In this document: positions 24,333 through 32,585 of the stretch, piece after piece
Layout of the letters: each line of letters starts with the position of its first letter
Numbering within the stretch: the stretch's first letter is position 1
Origin: Roseateles sp. XES5
GTDB taxonomy: Bacteria; Pseudomonadota; Alphaproteobacteria; Rhizobiales; Rhizobiaceae
Reading direction: 5' to 3'
Length of the DNA: 64,000 nucleotides
Assembly: GCF_020535545.1 (NCBI RefSeq)
Contig: NZ_CP084752.1
Location: 744,001 to 808,000 of the forward strand
The notes under the pieces: model-generated
What the model saw: the letters and a program-made list of their open reading frames with translations, nothing else
What the model was told of the DNA's origin: nothing
Databases searched by the model: none
Position numbers and translations under genes: made by a program

Positions 24333-25748
24333 ATGAACACCGACCTCCTTTCCCTCTTCGATGCCGACGAGGCGTCCGTGCAGGCGGCGCTTCGGGAAAC
24401 GCTCAAGGGCGCGGACGATGGCGAGCTCTTTCTGGAGCACGCGCAGGCGGAATCGCTGTCCTTCGACAACGGGCGCTTGAAGGGCGGCAGCTTCAACACC
24501 GATCAGGGCTTTGGCCTGCGCGCCGTTGCCGGCGAGGCGGTCGGCTACGCCCATTCGGGCGAGATGACGCTGTCCGCGCTGAAGCGGGCGGCGGACGCGG
24601 CCGGCGCGGTGACGCGCGGCTATTCCGGCGACTATGCCGACGCGCCCCAGGGCACCAATCGCCGGCTCTATACCGAGGAAAACCCGATCGGCGTACCCAC
24701 CTTCGAACAGAAGGTGGCGCTGCTGACCGAGATCGACGCCTATCTGCGCGGCAAGGATGCGAAGGTGCGGCAGGTCACGGCCTCGATCGCCGCTAGCTGG
24801 CAGGTCGTCAACATCCTGCGCGCCGACGGGCACCGCGTCACCGACGTGCGGCCGATGACGCGCATCAATGTCTCCGTGGTCGTCGGCCAGGGCGACCGGC
24901 AGGAAACCGGCAGCTACGGCATCGGCGGGCGCACGACCTTCGACGCCTTCCTCACCGAGGAAAGCTGGCGCTCCGGCGCGGACGAGGCGCTGCGCCAGGC
25001 GCTCGTCAATCTCGACGCCGTCGAGGCCCCGGCGGGCGAGATGACCGTGGTGCTGGGCCCGGGCTGGCCCGGCGTGCTGCTGCACGAGGCCGTGGGCCAT
25101 GGCCTGGAGGGCGACTTCAACCGCAAGGGCTCCAGCACCTTCTCGGGCCGCATCGGCCAGCGCGTGGCCGCCAAGGGCGTCACGGTGCTGGACGACGGCA
25201 CCATCCCCGACCGCCGCGGCTCGCTCAATATCGACGACGAGGGCGCGCCCAGCCAGCGCAATGTGCTGATCGAGGACGGCATCCTGCGCGGCTACATCCA
25301 GGACGCCATGAATGCGCGCCTGATGGGTGTGGCGCCCACTGGCAACGGCCGGCGCGAGAGCTACGCCCACCTGCCCATGCCGCGCATGACCAACACCTAT
25401 ATGCTGGGTGGCGACAAAGATCCGCAGGAAATCATTGCCAGCATCAAGAAGGGCCTGTACGCCAGCAACTTCGGCGGCGGTCAGGTGGATATCACATCCG
25501 GCAAGTTTGTCTTCTCCGCCAGCGAAGCCTTCTGGGTGGAGAACGGCAAGATCCAGTACCCGGTCAAGGGCGCAACCCTGATCGGCAACGGCCCCGACGC
25601 GCTGACCCGCGTCTCCATGATCGGCAACGATATGCGCCTGGACACGGGCGTGGGCGTGTGCGGCAAGGAGGGGCAGAGCGTGCCCGTGGGCGTGGGTCAG
25701 CCCACGCTGCGCATCGACGGGCTGACGGTCGGGGGCACGAAGACGTAA
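24333..25748 (+). CDS. tldD: TldD metalloprotease subunit, mosaic gene
   Basis: A 471-residue member of the TldD/PmbA (U62) family, whose TldD-TldE heterodimer degrades unfolded peptides and matures some modified peptides. The zinc motif HEAVGH (HExxxH) is at about residue 255, followed by GHGLEGDFNRKGSS, NVLIEDG and GVGQPTLRIDGLTVGG. TldE is not in this window. From about 25041 to 25736 the codon choice changes to GTG, CTG, CCC and AGC. The protein there (RGYIQDAMNARLMGV, ASEAFWVENGKIQYPVKG) resembles betaproteobacterial TldD, while the first half looks rhizobial. The frame is intact. Confidence 0.95.
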   Translation: MNTDLLSLFDADEASVQAALRETLKGADDGELFLEHAQAESLSFDNGRLKGGSFNTDQGFGLRAVAGEAVGYAHSGEMTLSALKRAADAAGAVTRGYSGDYADAPQGTNRRLYTEENPIGVPTFEQKVALLTEIDAYLRGKDAKVRQVTASIAASWQVVNILRADGHRVTDVRPMTRINVSVVVGQGDRQETGSYGIGGRTTFDAFLTEESWRSGADEALRQALVNLDAVEAPAGEMTVVLGPGWPGVLLHEAVGHGLEGDFNRKGSSTFSGRIGQRVAAKGVTVLDDGTIPDRRGSLNIDDEGAPSQRNVLIEDGILRGYIQDAMNARLMGVAPTGNGRRESYAHLPMPRMTNTYMLGGDKDPQEIIASIKKGLYASNFGGGQVDITSGKFVFSASEAFWVENGKIQYPVKGATLIGNGPDALTRVSMIGNDMRLDTGVGVCGKEGQSVPVGVGQPTLRIDGLTVGGTKT

Positions 25749-25789
25749 GCCGCAAGGCCCCTCGCCCGCCTGCCGCAGCGGGCCGGGTT

Positions 25790-26691
25790 TCAGCCCGAAT
25801 CGTCCCCGGCACGCAGCCGCTCCAGCAGCCATTCCCGGAAGGCGCGCGCCTGCGGCGACAGGCGCTTGAAGCTGCGGGCGACCAGCCAGTAGGCGCCGTC
25901 GTGGATGGAAAGGTCGAAGGGCTGGATCAGGCGGCCGGCGGCAAGATCGGCGGCGGCATAGAGCCTGTCGACCAGCGCGACGCCGTGGCCGTGCAGCGCG
26001 GCCTGCAGCACGAGATTGCCCTCGGTATAGATCTGCGCGCGCCCCGGCGCCGTCTCGGGCAGGCCCGCGGCGGCAAACCAGCGCTGCCAGGCGCTGCGGT
26101 TGTCCTCGTGCAGCAGCGTATGGGCGAGAAGCCCGGCCGGCTCGGTGAGCGGCGGCCCCTCGGCCAGAAGGCAGGGCGCGATGACGGGTATCATCTCCAC
26201 CTCCGCCAGCCGGTCCGCCTCGATGCGCGGCCAGGCTTTTGCATCCAGCCCGTAGCGGATGGCGATTTCCGCCTGATGGGTGCGGAACTCGATGACGCGT
26301 GGATCGGCATCGACCACGACGTCGATATCCGGGTGGCTGGAATGGAAGTCGTCGAGATTGGGCACCAGCCAGCAGGCGGCAAAGCCGGGCACGGCGCTGA
26401 TCTCCAGCAGCCCTCCCCCTGCCGGCCGCGAATGTCCGCTAGACTGGCATCCATCGCGTCGAAGGAGCGGGAGAGCACGGCGAGCAAGGCCTGCCCGGCC
26501 GTCGTCAGCCGGACGGCGCGGTGATGGCGCTCGAAGAGCGGCTTGCCGAGATCGGCCTCCAGCTCCTTCACCTGCCGGCTGACGGCGGCCTGCGACACGG
26601 CAAGCTCGTCGGCGGCCAGCGTGAAGCTGCCGAGCCGGCCCGCCGCCTCGAAGGTCCTCAGTGCCGTCAAGGGCAACCGTCCGCGCTTCAT
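25790..26691 (-). pseudogene. LysR regulator, GcvA-like, with a frameshift
   Basis: The N-terminal 90 residues (MKRGRLPLTALRTFEAAGRL, HTH with ELAVSQAAVSRQVKELE) are a typical GcvA-type LysR DNA-binding domain. The effector domain continues in another frame from LLEISAVPGFAACWLVPN to the stop at 25790. The frames cross at about 26405-26430, in a G-rich run (CAGGGGGAGGG on the coding strand). One inserted or lost base would restore a protein of about 300 residues. It may be a true pseudogene or a homopolymer sequencing error. The gene is divergent from a small ORF and the deacetylase. Confidence 0.8.
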
Positions 26692-26796
26692 CGCATAACC
26701 TCAAGTCATCTGAAATCGACGATAAACTCGTTTGAGGAACGGTGGCAAGCGGGCGGACACTCCATGCAGGTTCAACACCCCATGGAGGACTGCACC

Positions 26797-26925
26797 ATGT
26801 TCGACAGCATCAACACCATCGTCATGGAGGTCGTGCGCCTCGTGACCTTCCAGACGGGGCGGGCCGCCCCGCCGCGCCACAGGAAAGCCGTTGTTAACTC
26901 CTCGGATACCGACCGGGTGCGATAA
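26797..26925 (+). CDS. Small hypothetical protein
   Basis: A 42-residue protein starting MFDSINTIVMEVVRLVTFQ, then a basic tail (RAAPPRHRKAVV). GGAGGA lies 7 nt before the ATG at 26797, which supports translation. The first half is amphipathic or hydrophobic, so it may contact a membrane. I do not recognise a family. It is transcribed away from the LysR gene, in the place where a LysR target gene usually lies. Confidence 0.45.
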   Translation: MFDSINTIVMEVVRLVTFQTGRAAPPRHRKAVVNSSDTDRVR

Positions 26926-26961
26926 CGGCCGCACGACATCATGAGGAAAGACGAAGACGAC

Positions 26962-28017
26962 ATGCCGATCCGCAGCGTCATGCGACAGGGGCTGAAGCGC
27001 GCCGTGATCACGGGCGGGCTGGAGTTCGCGCATTTTGCCGGCCGGGCCGGGCTCATGGCGTCGGCCCGCGGCATGGGCGCGATCTTCACGCTGCACCATG
27101 TGCGCCCCAAGACGCCACAGACCTTCGATCCCAATGCGCATCTGGAGATCACGCCGGAATTCCTGGATGCGGCCATCGCGCATCTGAAGGAAGAGGGCTA
27201 CCAGTTCGTGGCCCTTGCCGACATGGCGGCGCGCCTTGCCATTGCGCGCGCCGGCGAGCGCTTCGCCGCCTTCACCCTCGACGACGGCTACCGCAACAAT
27301 GCGGTGCACGCCCAGCCCGTCTTCACCCGGCACAAGGTGCCGTTCACGGTTTTCATCTCGCCCGGCCTTGCCTGCAAGACGCATGGCATCTGGTGGGAAA
27401 CGCTGACGGAACTTCTGCGTGTCGCGCCGCATCTGGAATTCGATTTCGGCTCCGGCCCGGTCACCCTGCCACTCGCCACGCCCTTCCAGAAGCAGGCCGC
27501 CTACAGCCGCTTCACGCGGTTCATCCAGGCGGACATGGAAGAGACCGTCGCCATCGAGAAACTCGACGCGGCGGCGAAGGCCCATGGCATCGACCCGCTC
27601 ATGATCACCGAGCGGCTGGTGATGCGCGAACCGGAACTGAAGAGCCTCGTGCTCAATCCGCTCGCCGCCATCGGCGGCCATACGGTGAGCCACCGCGCGC
27701 TGGCGCGCCTCAGCGATGCGGACGCGCGCCGCGAGATGGACGAATCCGCCGAACGCATCGCCGCCATTACCGGCCATCGGCCGGACACCTTCGCCTATCC
27801 CTATGGCGACCGCGCCGCCGTCTCGCTGCGCGAGCACCGGCTGGCCCGCGACCTCGGCTTCCGCGTCGCCGTGACCACGGAACCCGGCACCCTCTCGGCG
27901 CGCTCCTTCGACGCGCCGACGGCCCTGCCCCGCATCTCGCTGAACGGGCTCTACCAGAAGCCGAAATATGTCGGCGCGCTTGCCTCGGGCATCCCGTTCA
28001 AACTGATGCGCCGATAG
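26962..28017 (+). CDS. Polysaccharide deacetylase (NodB-like) family protein
   Basis: About 351 residues from the ATG at 26962; an ATG at 26941 is also in frame. The NodB-homology metal and catalytic motifs are visible: FAAFTLDDGYRNN (TxDDG), later GGHTVSHRALARL (HxxxH-like) and FAYPYGDRAAV. This carbohydrate esterase family 4 fold removes acetyl groups from chitin-like or surface polysaccharides. The deacetylase domain is central and the first 40 residues are a family-specific lead-in without a signal peptide, so the enzyme may act on cytoplasmic-side precursors. The substrate is unknown. Confidence 0.88.
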   Translation: MPIRSVMRQGLKRAVITGGLEFAHFAGRAGLMASARGMGAIFTLHHVRPKTPQTFDPNAHLEITPEFLDAAIAHLKEEGYQFVALADMAARLAIARAGERFAAFTLDDGYRNNAVHAQPVFTRHKVPFTVFISPGLACKTHGIWWETLTELLRVAPHLEFDFGSGPVTLPLATPFQKQAAYSRFTRFIQADMEETVAIEKLDAAAKAHGIDPLMITERLVMREPELKSLVLNPLAAIGGHTVSHRALARLSDADARREMDESAERIAAITGHRPDTFAYPYGDRAAVSLREHRLARDLGFRVAVTTEPGTLSARSFDAPTALPRISLNGLYQKPKYVGALASGIPFKLMRR

Positions 28018-28090
28018 CGTTCAGAAGAGCCTCCCCGGCCTGCCGGAAAAGGTCCCGGCAGGAGGATAAGGGCAGCGCCCCTCTTTCCGG

Positions 28091-28711
28091 TTACGGATAC
28101 ATCCGCACCTTCTCCCATCCCCTGCCGTCTTCCGCCCGGCGGAACTCCATGCGGTCGTGCAGGCGGAAGGGGCGGTCGTGCCAGAACTCGATGGAGACGG
28201 GCTTCAGGCGGAAGCCGGACCAGTGCGGCGGGCGGGGGATTTCGCCGATGGCGTAGCGCGCGGTGTATTCGGCGACCGCCTTTTCCAGCGCGAAGCGGCT
28301 TTCGAGCGGGCGCGACTGCTTGGAGGCCCAGGCGCCGATGCGGCTGCCGCGCGGACGCGAGGCGTAATATTCGTCGGCCTCGGCATCCGTGACGATCTCG
28401 ATCTCGCCGCGCACCCGCACCTGCCGGCGCAGGGATTTCCAGTGGAAGCACATGGCCGCCTTGCGCGCGCCGAGCAGTTCCACGCCCTTGCGGCTCTCGA
28501 AATTGGTATAGAAGACGAAGCCCCGCTCGTCGAAACCCTTCAGGAGAACCATGCGCACATTGGGCAGGCCCGTCTCGTCGACGGTGGCCAGCGCCAGCGC
28601 ATTGGCGTCGTTGGGTTCGCTCTTGCCGGCGTCCGCCAGCCAGGTCGCGAACAGGGCATAGGGTTCGTTTTCCTCGGTGAAGTCACCGCTTGTTAACGCA
28701 TTTTCGCTCAT
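28091..28711 (-). CDS. pdxH: Pyridoxamine 5'-phosphate oxidase
   Basis: A 206-residue FMN enzyme that oxidises pyridoxine or pyridoxamine 5'-phosphate to PLP. Family blocks: [62 protein letters not shown], and the C-terminal [13 protein letters not shown], with the usual ending RMYP. The length is normal. It is divergent from a lipoprotein gene with only 30 bp between starts, so the two promoters must overlap. Confidence 0.97.
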   Translation of the reverse strand: MSENALTSGDFTEENEPYALFATWLADAGKSEPNDANALALATVDETGLPNVRMVLLKGFDERGFVFYTNFESRKGVELLGARKAAMCFHWKSLRRQVRVRGEIEIVTDAEADEYYASRPRGSRIGAWASKQSRPLESRFALEKAVAEYTARYAIGEIPRPPHWSGFRLKPVSIEFWHDRPFRLHDRMEFRRAEDGRGWEKVRMYP

Positions 28712-28741
28712 ATTCGATTCAATGCCGATCTATCTAGCTGT

Positions 28742-29209
28742 ATGAGGCAGTCTGGAGTGAAAGTCATATCAAAGACGCGACCGGAGACAAAGACATACTG
28801 GACGCGCTGCCTTGGGGTCGCCGCGGTCATGATGTCCGGTGCGTTTCTCTCAGGCTGCATGAGCGGTCTCGACCTGTTTTCCGACAGTAATATCGACAAG
28901 ACGGTGCGCACCAGCACCGTGCCGAACGGCAACACGGAACGTCTGACCGACGAGATCACCGTGCGTAATGCCGTGTCCTCGGCGGACATCCTGCGGACCG
29001 GCGGAAGCCCCATTCCCTGGGCGAATTCCGCCTCGGGCAGCGCGGGCGTCATCAGCAGCATCGCGGAGAACCAGGACGCGGCCGGCCGCACCTGCCGCGA
29101 CTTCATCACGACGAAGCATTCCTACCAGGGCATTGCCAATTTCGCGGGCCGCACCTGCCTCGGCAATTCCGGCGAATGGCTGCTCCTGGCCTTCGACAAG
29201 CAAGGATAA
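28742..29209 (+). CDS. Lipoprotein, RT0821/Lpp0805 surface-antigen type
   Basis: A 155-residue protein with a long basic lead, a hydrophobic segment (CLGVAAVMMSGAF) and the lipobox LSGC, so the mature protein starts at Cys near residue 39. The C-terminal half (GSPIPWANSASGSAGVISSI, CRDFITTKHSYQGIANFAGRTCL) follows the pattern of RT0821/Lpp0805-family 17-kDa surface antigens: two or three cysteines and a final W near GEWLLLAF. It is likely outer-membrane anchored. A J-domain gene follows after 82 bp. Confidence 0.8.
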   Translation: MRQSGVKVISKTRPETKTYWTRCLGVAAVMMSGAFLSGCMSGLDLFSDSNIDKTVRTSTVPNGNTERLTDEITVRNAVSSADILRTGGSPIPWANSASGSAGVISSIAENQDAAGRTCRDFITTKHSYQGIANFAGRTCLGNSGEWLLLAFDKQG

Positions 29210-29291
29210 CACTTTCTAAACCCTGATCCGTAACAGGCGATTAGGACGTTTCTCACTATCCTAGGCGGCAAAACGGCAACGGGTGGAAGTT

Positions 29292-30359
29292 ATGCGTGAC
29301 CCCTATTCGGTTCTCGGCGTGAAGAAGAACGCCGGGCAGGAGGAAATCAAGGCCGCCTGGCGCTCGCTGGCGAAGGCCGTCCATCCTGACCAGAACCACG
29401 ACGACCCCCTCGCCACCGTCCGCTTCACCGAGGCCGGCCGCGCCTACGATCTCCTGCGCGATCCCGAAAAACGCAGCCGCTACGACCGCCAGCAGCGCGA
29501 GGCCGAGCTTCGCCGCATGGAGCAGATGCGCCGCCAGCAGGCCGAGCGCAAGGCGACGGCCAGCCCGCCGCCGCGCATGTCCAACGAAGACGCGGAGGAC
29601 ATGATCGCCCGCATCTTCGGCATCGATTCCCGCGGCCAGCCGGCCGACGCCAAGGCGCAGGCCCGCCCGCAGCCCCAGGCCCAAAGCCAAAGCCAGACTC
29701 AGACTCAGGCAGGCGCCGCCCCGGCGCAGGATGCACGCAAGTCCATGGACGATGCGAGCACCGAGGAAACCATGCCGGCCCGCGGCACCGCGCCGGGCGC
29801 CGCCATCATCTCCGCCATCATCCGCCGCATCCGCGGCAGCCGCGCCAGAATCGACAAGGCGCCGGATCTCGTCGCCGACGTCACCGTCACGGTCGAGGAC
29901 ATTCTCAACCGAGTGCGCCCGACCATCGAGACGCCCGAGGGCCAGACGATCCGCGTGCCGGTCGGCGCGGGCACGACGGAGGGCCAGGTGATCCGTCTCA
30001 AGGAGGCCGGCCACCGCATCGAGAACCTGAGGCGGGGCGATGCCGTCGTCACCGTGCGCGTTGCGCCCGGCCGCTTCCGCGTCGACGGTTTCGACCTCAG
30101 GATGGACCTGCCCGTCACCATCGAGAATGCCGTGCTCGGCTGCGAGACGACCATCGAGGGGCCGCTCGGTCCCCTCTCCGTCACGGTCCCCGCCTGGTCC
30201 GGTTCCGACCAGACGATCCGCATCGAGGGCGAAGGCCTTCTCAAGGAGAATGGCGAACGAGGCGACCTCATCGCGGAAATCCGCCTCCTCCTGTGGGAGA
30301 AGCCGGACGCCAAGATGATCGACCTGATGCGGTCGTTGCGCGAAGGGCTGTACCTTTAA
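29292..30359 (+). CDS. J-domain co-chaperone, CbpA-like
   Basis: About 355 residues. The J domain occupies residues 1-65 with the invariant HPD in AKAVHPDQNHDDP, then a charged linker (RRMEQMRRQQAERK) and a Gln/Ala-rich low-complexity spacer with SQSQTQTQ. The C-terminal half is a DnaJ-type substrate-binding domain (VTVTVEDILNRVRPTIETPE, VRVAPGRFRVDGFDLRMDLP). There is no zinc-finger domain, so it is the type II or CbpA-like class that feeds clients to DnaK. The ATG at 29292 is preferred over the in-frame GTG at 29283. Confidence 0.92.
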   Translation: MRDPYSVLGVKKNAGQEEIKAAWRSLAKAVHPDQNHDDPLATVRFTEAGRAYDLLRDPEKRSRYDRQQREAELRRMEQMRRQQAERKATASPPPRMSNEDAEDMIARIFGIDSRGQPADAKAQARPQPQAQSQSQTQTQAGAAPAQDARKSMDDASTEETMPARGTAPGAAIISAIIRRIRGSRARIDKAPDLVADVTVTVEDILNRVRPTIETPEGQTIRVPVGAGTTEGQVIRLKEAGHRIENLRRGDAVVTVRVAPGRFRVDGFDLRMDLPVTIENAVLGCETTIEGPLGPLSVTVPAWSGSDQTIRIEGEGLLKENGERGDLIAEIRLLLWEKPDAKMIDLMRSLREGLYL

Positions 30360-30446
30360 TCGATTTATGACGCTCCCGTGAAACATGCACCCAATGTTAC
30401 GGATGCTAACAGTTCCTGAACCCCCGCGCGCTTGAACCGCATTGCC

Positions 30447-30461
30447 GCCTATGCCATAGGC
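30447..30461. promoter_or_regulatory. 15-bp palindrome upstream of fabI
   Basis: GCCTATG-C-CATAGGC is a perfect 7-bp inverted repeat around one base, about 85 bp before the fabI start. The size and position suit a dimeric repressor operator. The regulator is not known. It lies in a 187-bp gap (30360-30546) that otherwise shows no gene. Confidence 0.4.
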
Positions 30462-30546
30462 AATTTCGACTTGTTTCACGCAGTTCCGATTGCGAGGCCG
30501 CTGCCGTGCCTTGCGGGGAATTGCCCTAGATATCAGGGGGCAAACC

Positions 30547-31365
30547 ATGGTTCAGGCATCTGGTCTGATGCAGGGAAAGCGCGGCGTCATCATGGGCGTC
30601 GCCAACAACCGGTCCATCGCCTGGGGCATCGCCAAGGCTATTCATGCACAGGGCGGCGAAATCGCCTTCACCTACCAGGGCGATGCGCTGAAGAAGCGCG
30701 TCGAGCCGCTCGCCGCCGAAATCGGCGCGGTTCTGGCCGGTGACTGCGACGTCTCGGACGAAGCGTCCATCGACGCCGTCTTCGACAATATCGAAAAGCT
30801 CTGGGGCAAGATCGACTTCGTCGTGCACGCCATCGGCTTTTCCGACAAGGACGAACTGACGGGCCGCTATGTCGACACGACGCCCGGCAACTTCGCCAAG
30901 ACGATGCAGATCTCGGTCTATTCCTTCACGTCGGTCGCCCGCCGTGCGGAAAAGCTGATGACCGACGGCGGCTCCATGCTGACGCTGACCTATTACGGCG
31001 CCGAGAAGGTCATGCCGAACTACAACGTCATGGGCGTCGCCAAGGCCGCGCTCGAGGCGAGCGTGAAGTATCTCGCCGTCGACCTCGGCCCGAAGAACAT
31101 CCGCGTCAACGCCGTTTCGGCCGGCCCGATCAAGACGCTCGCGGCCTCCGGCATCGGCGACTTCCGCTATATCCTCAAGTGGAACGAGTACAACGCGCCG
31201 CTGCGCCGCACCGTCACCATCGAGGAAGTGGGCGATGTCGGCCTCTACCTCCTGTCGGACCTGTCGCGCTCCGTCACCGGCGAGACGCACCATGCCGACA
31301 GCGGCTACCATGTCATCGGCATGAAGGCCGTGGACGCGCCGGACATTTCCGTCATCAAGGACTGA
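30547..31365 (+). CDS. fabI: Enoyl-ACP reductase (NADH)
   Basis: A 272-residue short-chain dehydrogenase that completes each fatty-acid elongation cycle. The FabI-type nucleotide loop is GVANNRSIAWGIAKA. The catalytic Tyr-x6-Lys is in YYGAEKVMPNYNVMGVAKA, and the substrate loop starts SAGPIKTLAASGIGDF. The start is the ATG at 30547 with AGGGGG upstream, which gives MVQASGLMQGKRG. A histidine phosphatase gene follows after 18 bp. Confidence 0.96.
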   Translation: MVQASGLMQGKRGVIMGVANNRSIAWGIAKAIHAQGGEIAFTYQGDALKKRVEPLAAEIGAVLAGDCDVSDEASIDAVFDNIEKLWGKIDFVVHAIGFSDKDELTGRYVDTTPGNFAKTMQISVYSFTSVARRAEKLMTDGGSMLTLTYYGAEKVMPNYNVMGVAKAALEASVKYLAVDLGPKNIRVNAVSAGPIKTLAASGIGDFRYILKWNEYNAPLRRTVTIEEVGDVGLYLLSDLSRSVTGETHHADSGYHVIGMKAVDAPDISVIKD

Positions 31366-31383
31366 TACCCCAAGGACCCTGCC

Positions 31384-31965
31384 TTGCTCATCTACATGAT
31401 CCGCCACGGCCAGACCGCGTGGAATGCAGAGGGCAGACTGCAAGGCCAGAAGGACATTCCGCTCAACGATACCGGTCGCCGCCAGGCGGCCGGCAATGGC
31501 GACGCCCTCAAGGGCATTCTCGGCGCGACCGTCTCCGATTTCGACTTCGTGGCAAGCCCGCTCGGGCGCACGCGCGAGACTATGGAAATCCTGCGCCGCG
31601 CCATGGGCCTCGACCCCCTCGCCTACCGCACCGATCCGCGCCTCGTCGAACTCTCCTTCGGCGACTGGGAAGGCCATACGCTGGCCGAGCTGAAGGCCCT
31701 TGCGCCGGAACGGGTGGACGAGCGCTCCCATGCGAAATGGAACTTCATTCCACCCGGCGATGCGGCGGAAAGCTACGAGATCCTCTCCTGGCGCATCGGA
31801 TCCTTCCTCGGCGACGTGTCGCGGCCGACCGTCTGCGTCAGCCACGGCGGCGTCTTCCGCGCGGCCTTCCGGCTTCATGGCATGGATGAGGAAGAAGCGG
31901 CCAACACGCCCATCCATCAGGACCGCATCCTGCGGATCGACGGCACGGGGATGCACTGGCTGTGA
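31384..31965 (+). CDS. Histidine phosphatase (phosphoglycerate mutase-like)
   Basis: A 193-residue protein. The phosphorylated histidine is in the N-terminal IRHGQTAWNAEGRLQGQKD (RHG), and SPLGRTRETMEIL and VCVSHGGVFRAAF carry the second Arg and His. This branch acts as a phosphatase on sugar phosphates or nucleotides more often than as a glycolytic mutase. The start is the TTG at 31384 with AAGGA at ideal spacing. It follows fabI closely, so co-transcription is likely. Confidence 0.9.
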   Translation: MLIYMIRHGQTAWNAEGRLQGQKDIPLNDTGRRQAAGNGDALKGILGATVSDFDFVASPLGRTRETMEILRRAMGLDPLAYRTDPRLVELSFGDWEGHTLAELKALAPERVDERSHAKWNFIPPGDAAESYEILSWRIGSFLGDVSRPTVCVSHGGVFRAAFRLHGMDEEEAANTPIHQDRILRIDGTGMHWL

Positions 31966-32025
31966 GACCGTGGCGGGAGCCTATCGGCCCTGCCGGGCAG
32001 AGGGGCTCTCCCGGCGCATTCGGTC

Positions 32026-32289
32026 TTACTGAAGAACTTCGAGATCGTTGATGACGCGCTTGCCGTCGACTTCGGTGTAGAACACCAGAACCTTCACGCC
32101 CGGCTCCAAGCCGTCGAAATTGAACTCTTCCGGCGCCTGGTACTTCTTGCCGTCATCGAGCGACAGGCTGAGGTTCGTCGTGTCCACATTGGTGATCACG
32201 GCCTCGACATCGGCGCTTTCGGCGGAGGCGGCGAGCGGTGAAAGGAAAACGGCCGTGGCCATCAGCGCGGCGATCAGCAGTCGCATCAT
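32026..32289 (-). CDS. DUF1344 small exported protein
   Basis: An 87-residue protein with a signal peptide (LLIAALMATAVFLSPLAASA) and a mature domain of about 65 residues reading EAVITNVDTTNLSLSLDDGK and ending DLEVLQ, the DUF1344 pattern (small OB-like periplasmic proteins of Rhizobiales). Function is unknown. It is convergent with the phosphatase gene, and the 60 bp between them hold a degenerate GCCCTGCCGGGCAGAGGGG stretch that looks like a repeat remnant. Confidence 0.85.
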   Translation of the reverse strand: MMRLLIAALMATAVFLSPLAASAESADVEAVITNVDTTNLSLSLDDGKKYQAPEEFNFDGLEPGVKVLVFYTEVDGKRVINDLEVLQ

Positions 32290-32585
32290 ACGAACCCCTG
32301 GAAATGAATCAGTCTTTTTGCTGGTCACGTCAGATGCCCCCCAAATATGGCGAAATTCGCCCGCGTTGCCGTCGTGGATGCAATGGATGGCGGGAAAGCA
32401 CCGGTGAATCAAGGCGCGCCGCCGCGTCATCCCCCGGATTGTCGGACAATTGAAAGCCGATCCTGTCCGCAAGCAACCCTATCCGCACCGGCCCAGCGGG
32501 CGGAAATGCAAGTATTTCAGTTGCTTATAAATGCAATTTTAAGGAAGCCTCCCTTACGGTTTCGTCACAACCGAGGACACCCTTC

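Noticed and set aside
31975..32015. GCCCTGCCGGGCAGAGGGG as a third copy of the palindromic element
   Set aside because: Only a fragment of one arm is present; it is better seen as a remnant or a local hairpin between convergent genes.
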